Shown one piece after another: positions 60,254 to 64,000 of a DNA stretch of 64,000 nt. Position 1 is the first letter of the stretch. Each line of letters begins with the position of its first letter. A program made the position numbers and the translations under genes. The DNA lies in NCBI RefSeq assembly GCF_046630445.1, contig NC_092343.1, forward strand, positions 138,439,501-138,503,500. The letters are read 5' to 3'. The DNA is from Rutidosis leptorrhynchoides. Lineage: Eukaryota; Streptophyta; Magnoliopsida; Asterales; Asteraceae. Under the pieces are notes generated by a model, which saw only the letters and a program-made list of their open reading frames with translations, did not search any database and was not told the origin of the DNA.

Positions 60254-60551
60254 GACTTTGTACTAGATTCTGTATTGTAATCTCTTTTGTAATTTCAAAT
60301 TTCACTTATGTAATGTACGAACTTATTGTAATGTATGAACTTATTATCATTAATGAATGGAATTTGTGTTGCTTACTTCTTGCGCAAGTGTTCTATTTAC
60401 GTTATCATCTCATGGTTTTGTGGTACCTATATCTGCTTGCGTTATTTAATCAACATGTGTTGTGCTGTTTTCATGTTGGTTGTTATATAATGTACTATTA
60501 TTATTTGCATAATGGATTTTGACTTGAGTCAAAATGTTTGTATAGAACATC
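60254..60551 (+). other. Spacer between accessory ORF and gag
   Basis: AT-rich, with no gene seen. It could carry a splice acceptor or internal initiation signal for gag; I cannot decide from sequence. Confidence 0.5.
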
Positions 60552-63500
60552 ATGGCCAACGGGAGATCTATCCCCACCGCGGCACAAATTGAGGAAATGA
60601 TTAACGAGCGAGTCGCTGCTGCACTAGCTGAAAGACAACCCCAAGTTCCACCACCACCGCCTGTCAATCCACCTGTCGTCCGAGATGGGTGTACTTACAA
60701 GGAATTTCAAAACTGCAAGCCACACTACTTCAGTGGCACTGAGGGACCCGTCGGTCTCACCAGATGGTTTGAAAAGTTGGAATCGGTATTCAGGGTTAGC
60801 AATTGTTCTGAGGCTAACAAAACGAAATTTGCATCTTGCACACTTTCGGATGGCGCGCTTACATGGTGGAATACCATGGCCCAAGCGCAAGGAATTGATG
60901 AGGCGTATGCTACGCCTTGGGAAGAATTTAAATGTGCTATGATCGAGGAATACTGTCCGAGAACCGAGATTCAAAAGATGGAAATCGAATTTATGCAATT
61001 GAAGACCGTAGGGAACGACCTTAACAGCTACAACCGTAGGTTTTTGGAATTGGCACTTATGTGTCCAACCATGGTCACCCCCGAATTTAAGCGTTTGGAG
61101 AAATACTTCTCGGGACTTCCTAAGTCCATCAAGGGTAATGTTACCTCATCCAAGCCACCAAGTGTTCCCGAAGCAATGCGCATGGCGCATACTCTCTTGA
61201 ATCAAATCATCCTTGACGAGCCGGAGAAGGCTAAGTTTGAAACTGTTAGTGGTGAAAAGAGGAAATGGGACAACAACCACAACAACAACAGGGGTAGGAA
61301 CTATGATCAAAACCCGGCAAAGCGACATGAAGGGTTTAGGCAAAACAACAACATGCACAACAACAACACCAACCCCAACAACAACAACCGCACCAATCCG
61401 AACTACAAAGGAACCTTACCACAATGCAATAGGTGCTACAAGCACCACACTGGGTATTGCAATGTTATCTGTGAGAAGTGCCAACGATCTGGACATGTTG
61501 GCAAGGATTGCAAGGTTACCACTTTGAATGTGAAGCCAAACCACAACAACAATGGGCCTAAGAAGTGTTATGAATGTGGAAAGACGGGCCATTTCAGAAA
61601 CGAGTGTCCTAACAAGCGTAAGGATGGCGGACCACCACCTGCTAGAGCCTTCAATGTTAATGCAAGAGATGCACGCGACAACCCCGACTTGGTAACAGGT
61701 ATATTCAAAATCAACAATCTTTTAGCTTCTGTCCTATTCGATACTGGTGCCGATAGGAGCTATGTGTGTAGACATTTTTGTGATAAGTTAGATTGGTCGT
61801 TAGTTCCTTTGAAGGAAAGTATGCTTGTCGAGGTCGCCAATGGAAAACTTGAAAAGGTTGACCATATTAGTCGTGGAGCTATTATCAACATAGCTGGTGC
61901 AGATTTCGAAATTGATTTGATACCTATCAAACTGGGAAGTTTTGACGTGATCGTCGGTATGGATTGGTTGAGCAAGATAAAGGCCGATGTTATCTGTGGA
62001 GATAAAGCACTTCGCATACCACAAGGAGATGGCGAACCACTGGTTATCTATGGAGAGAGATGTACCTCAAAGTTGAACCTCATTAGTTGCGTGAAAGCGC
62101 AAAAGATTATGAAGAAGGGACGCTTTGCTGTCCTAGCACATGTGAAAGCGGTAGAAACTGAGATGAAGAACGTGAACGACGTTCGAATTGTGAACGAATT
62201 TTCTGATGTCTTCCCAGAGGAATTGCCTGGATTACCGCCGCAGAGAGCAGTAGAGTTTCAGATTGACTTAGTGCCAGGAGCTGCACCTGTAGCTCGCGCA
62301 CCTTATAGACTCGCACCTTCCGAGATGCAAGAATTACAGAGTCAACTACAAGAACTATTAGATCGAGGGTTTATCCAACCAAGCTTCTCGCCTTGGGGCG
62401 CACCTGTGTTGTTTGTAAAGAAGAAGGATGGATCCTTCCGTATGTGTATCGACTACCGTGAACTCAACAAATTGACTATCAAGAATCGATATCCTCTTCC
62501 ACGAATTGATGATCTGTTTGATCAACTACAAGGATCGAGCGTTTATTCAAAGATCGATTTGCGATCCGGATATCACCAGCTGAGGGTGAAGGAAAGTGAC
62601 GTGATGAAAACTGCATTCAGGACCCGTTATGGTCATTATGAGTTCCTCGTGATGCCATTCGGTTTGACAAATGCACCTGCCGTGTTCATGGATCTCATGA
62701 ATCGTGTCTGCAAGCCTTACTTGGATAAGTTTGTTATCGTCTTCATAGATGATATCCTCATCTACTCTAAGAGCGAAGAAGAACATGAGCAACACCTTCG
62801 GCTAGTGCTTGAACTCTTAAGACAAGAGCAACTTTACACCAAATTCTCCAAGTGCGAATTTTGGTTGAAGGAAGTACAGTTTTTGGGTCATGTTGTGAGC
62901 GACCAGGGTATCAAAGTTGATCCCGCCAAGATTGAAGCCATCAGCAAGTGGGAGACCCCCACTACTCCAACGCATATTCGCCAATTTCTAGGTCTCGCCG
63001 GTTATTATCGAAGGTTTATCGAAGGATTTTCTCTGATTGCGCGTCCTTTGACCGCACTGACTCACAAGGGCAAGAAGTTCATTTGGGAACCCACACACGA
63101 ATCAGCATTCCAAACTTTGAAGAAGAAGTTAACCTCCGCACCTATCCTATCACTTCCTGAAGGCAGTGACGACTTTGTTGTTTATTGCGATGCATCGAAG
63201 AGTGGTTTTGGTTGTGTACTGATGCAACGATCAAAGGTTATTGCCTATGCCTCCCGCCAATTGAAGATTCACGAGCGGAACTACACTACACATGATCTTG
63301 AACTTGGAGCCGTTGTCTTTGCACTCAAATTGTGGAGACATTATTTGTATGGAACTAAGAGCACTATCTTCACCGATCACAAGAGTCTCCAGCACATCTT
63401 CGATCAGAAGCAATTGAATATGAGACAGCGTCGATGGATCGAGACGCTCAACGACTACGATTGTGAACTCCGTTATCACCCTGGCAAGGCCAATGTTGTA

Positions 63501-64000
63501 GCTGACGCTTTAAGCCGAAAGGAGAGGACGGCACCTCTCCGTGTTAGGGCTCTGAACATCACCATCCATTCGAACCTCAACAACCAGATCAGAGTAGCCC
63601 AAGTTGAGGCTCTCAAGGAGGAGAACATATCTCACGAGCATTTGAACATACTTGTCTCTCGATTCGAGGTTAGAGAGTCTGGACTCCGATGTTATGCCGG
63701 AAGAATTTGGGTACCTTACTATGGAGATCTACGAAGCCTGATACTTGATGAAGCACACAAATCGAGATATTCAATTCACCCCGGTGTAGGTAAGATGTAC
63801 CACGACCTTAAAGAACAGTATTGGTGGCCGAATCTTAAGAAGGACGTTGCGACTTATGTTGGTAAGTGTTTGACTTGCTCGAAGGTTAAAGCCGAACATC
63901 AGAGACCTTCTGGGTTACTTCAACAGCCGGAAATCCCACAATGGAAGTGGGAAAGGATCACAATGGATTTCATTACTAAGCTGCCGAAGACGGTGGGCGG
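60552..64000 (+). CDS. Ty3 gag-pol polyprotein, open to the window edge
   Basis: ATG 60552 ([16 protein letters not shown]) opens a frame with no stop for at least 1149 codons to the window end. Gag core: [45 protein letters not shown]. An Asn-rich linker is followed by zinc-binding Cys pairs at residues 292 and 307 ([14 protein letters not shown]) and a knuckle at 339 ([14 protein letters not shown]). Protease: [10 protein letters not shown], Asp 397, then [49 protein letters not shown] (Phe 731). RNase [11 protein letters not shown], Asp 880, then [10 protein letters not shown]. Integrase: [41 protein letters not shown], where the window ends. Gag and pol are in one frame with no shift between them, as is usual for plant chromoviruses. 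A complete chromodomain end is expected further right. Confidence 0.95.
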   Translation, partial: MANGRSIPTAAQIEEMINERVAAALAERQPQVPPPPPVNPPVVRDGCTYKEFQNCKPHYFSGTEGPVGLTRWFEKLESVFRVSNCSEANKTKFASCTLSDGALTWWNTMAQAQGIDEAYATPWEEFKCAMIEEYCPRTEIQKMEIEFMQLKTVGNDLNSYNRRFLELALMCPTMVTPEFKRLEKYFSGLPKSIKGNVTSSKPPSVPEAMRMAHTLLNQIILDEPEKAKFETVSGEKRKWDNNHNNNRGRNYDQNPAKRHEGFRQNNNMHNNNTNPNNNNRTNPNYKGTLPQCNRCYKHHTGYCNVICEKCQRSGHVGKDCKVTTLNVKPNHNNNGPKKCYECGKTGHFRNECPNKRKDGGPPPARAFNVNARDARDNPDLVTGIFKINNLLASVLFDTGADRSYVCRHFCDKLDWSLVPLKESMLVEVANGKLEKVDHISRGAIINIAGADFEIDLIPIKLGSFDVIVGMDWLSKIKADVICGDKALRIPQGDGEPLVIYGERCTSKLNLISCVKAQKIMKKGRFAVLAHVKAVETEMKNVNDVRIVNEFSDVFPEELPGLPPQRAVEFQIDLVPGAAPVARAPYRLAPSEMQELQSQLQELLDRGFIQPSFSPWGAPVLFVKKKDGSFRMCIDYRELNKLTIKNRYPLPRIDDLFDQLQGSSVYSKIDLRSGYHQLRVKESDVMKTAFRTRYGHYEFLVMPFGLTNAPAVFMDLMNRVCKPYLDKFVIVFIDDILIYSKSEEEHEQHLRLVLELLRQEQLYTKFSKCEFWLKEVQFLGHVVSDQGIKVDPAKIEAISKWETPTTPTHIRQFLGLAGYYRRFIEGFSLIARPLTALTHKGKKFIWEPTHESAFQTLKKKLTSAPILSLPEGSDDFVVYCDASKSGFGCVLMQRSKVIAYASRQLKIHERNYTTHDLELGAVVFALKLWRHYLYGTKSTIFTDHKSLQHIFDQKQLNMRQRRWIETLNDYDCELRYHPGKANVVADALSRKERTAPLRVRALNITIHSNLNNQIRVAQVEALKEENISHEHLNILVSRFEVRESGLRCYAGRIWVPYYGDLRSLILDEAHKSRYSIHPGVGKMYHDLKEQYWWPNLKKDVATYVGKCLTCSKVKAEHQRPSGLLQQPEIPQWKWERITMDFITKLPKTVG

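Larger units (their letters stand above)
55982..64000 (+). mobile_element. Ty3/Gypsy chromovirus (plus strand), 5' part, coding regions intact
   Basis: Begins TGTAACGACCC after TAGAC (55977-55981) and runs off the right edge in integrase. The order is 5' LTR 55982-59115, PBS 59118-59129, accessory ORF 59453-60253, gag-pol 60552 onward. No stop or frameshift is found. Its pol is related to, but clearly distinct from, those at 13801 and 53594, with a different gag and LTR. It is the last insertion of the nest, so it is the youngest on this side. Confidence 0.93.

Noticed and set aside
61213..61527. Thr-rich frame overlapping gag
   Set aside because: It is an out-of-frame reading of the Asn-rich (AAC repeat) linker of gag, as is the similar frame at 8798-9403.

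Overview
The window is repeat-rich nuclear DNA from a flowering plant. It consists almost wholly of nested LTR retrotransposons, and I see no complete host gene. LTR ends of the TGTGATGACCC / GGGTCATTTCA type, very long (3-5 kb) LTRs, and Tekay/Del-like Ty3 chromoviruses next to Ty1/Copia elements suggest a eudicot, probably Asteraceae. The family assignment is inference from memory and was not searched.

Layout. 1-2366 is the 3' end of an old minus-strand retroelement (Athila/Tat-like PPT at 261-275). A minus-strand non-autonomous element (the 'LARD') was inserted at 2366/2367. Its 3' LTR is 2367-2904 plus 19928-24237, its interior is 24238-28878, and its 5' LTR is 28879-30677 plus 43253-43658, continuing beyond the window. 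Its 3' LTR was entered by a plus-strand Ty3 chromovirus (2905-19922, TSD AATAT) with 3.2 kb LTRs. That element has two extra ORFs before gag, one of them an F-box protein. A solo LTR (9886-13799, minus, TSD AGAAT) sits in its pol. The LARD 5' LTR was entered by a putative minus-strand Helitron (30678-43252) with exon-like gene blocks, and that Helitron contains a very young plus-strand Copia element (34192-42739, TSD GTAAG).

The same 5' LTR was entered further on by a second Copia copy of the same family (minus, from 43659). This copy is cut at 48328 by an LTR-like element (48329-50231), which is cut by a minus-strand Ty3 element (50232-55981). That in turn is cut by a plus-strand Ty3 element (55982 to the window end), whose accessory ORF and gag-pol are fully open. 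The right flanks of these last four insertions lie outside the window.

Coding logic. Each Ty3/LARD element whose 5' interior is visible has at least one ORF between the primer binding site and gag, or in place of gag-pol. These are an acidic protein plus an F-box protein (2905 element), a coiled-coil Pro/Ser/Thr-rich protein (LARD), and a Pro/Ala-rich acidic/basic protein with a C-terminal coiled coil (55982 element). These accessory ORFs, especially the F-box gene, are the most interesting biology here. The older elements are broken mainly by stops that look like C-to-T transitions. The young Copia element is broken by a single-base deletion.
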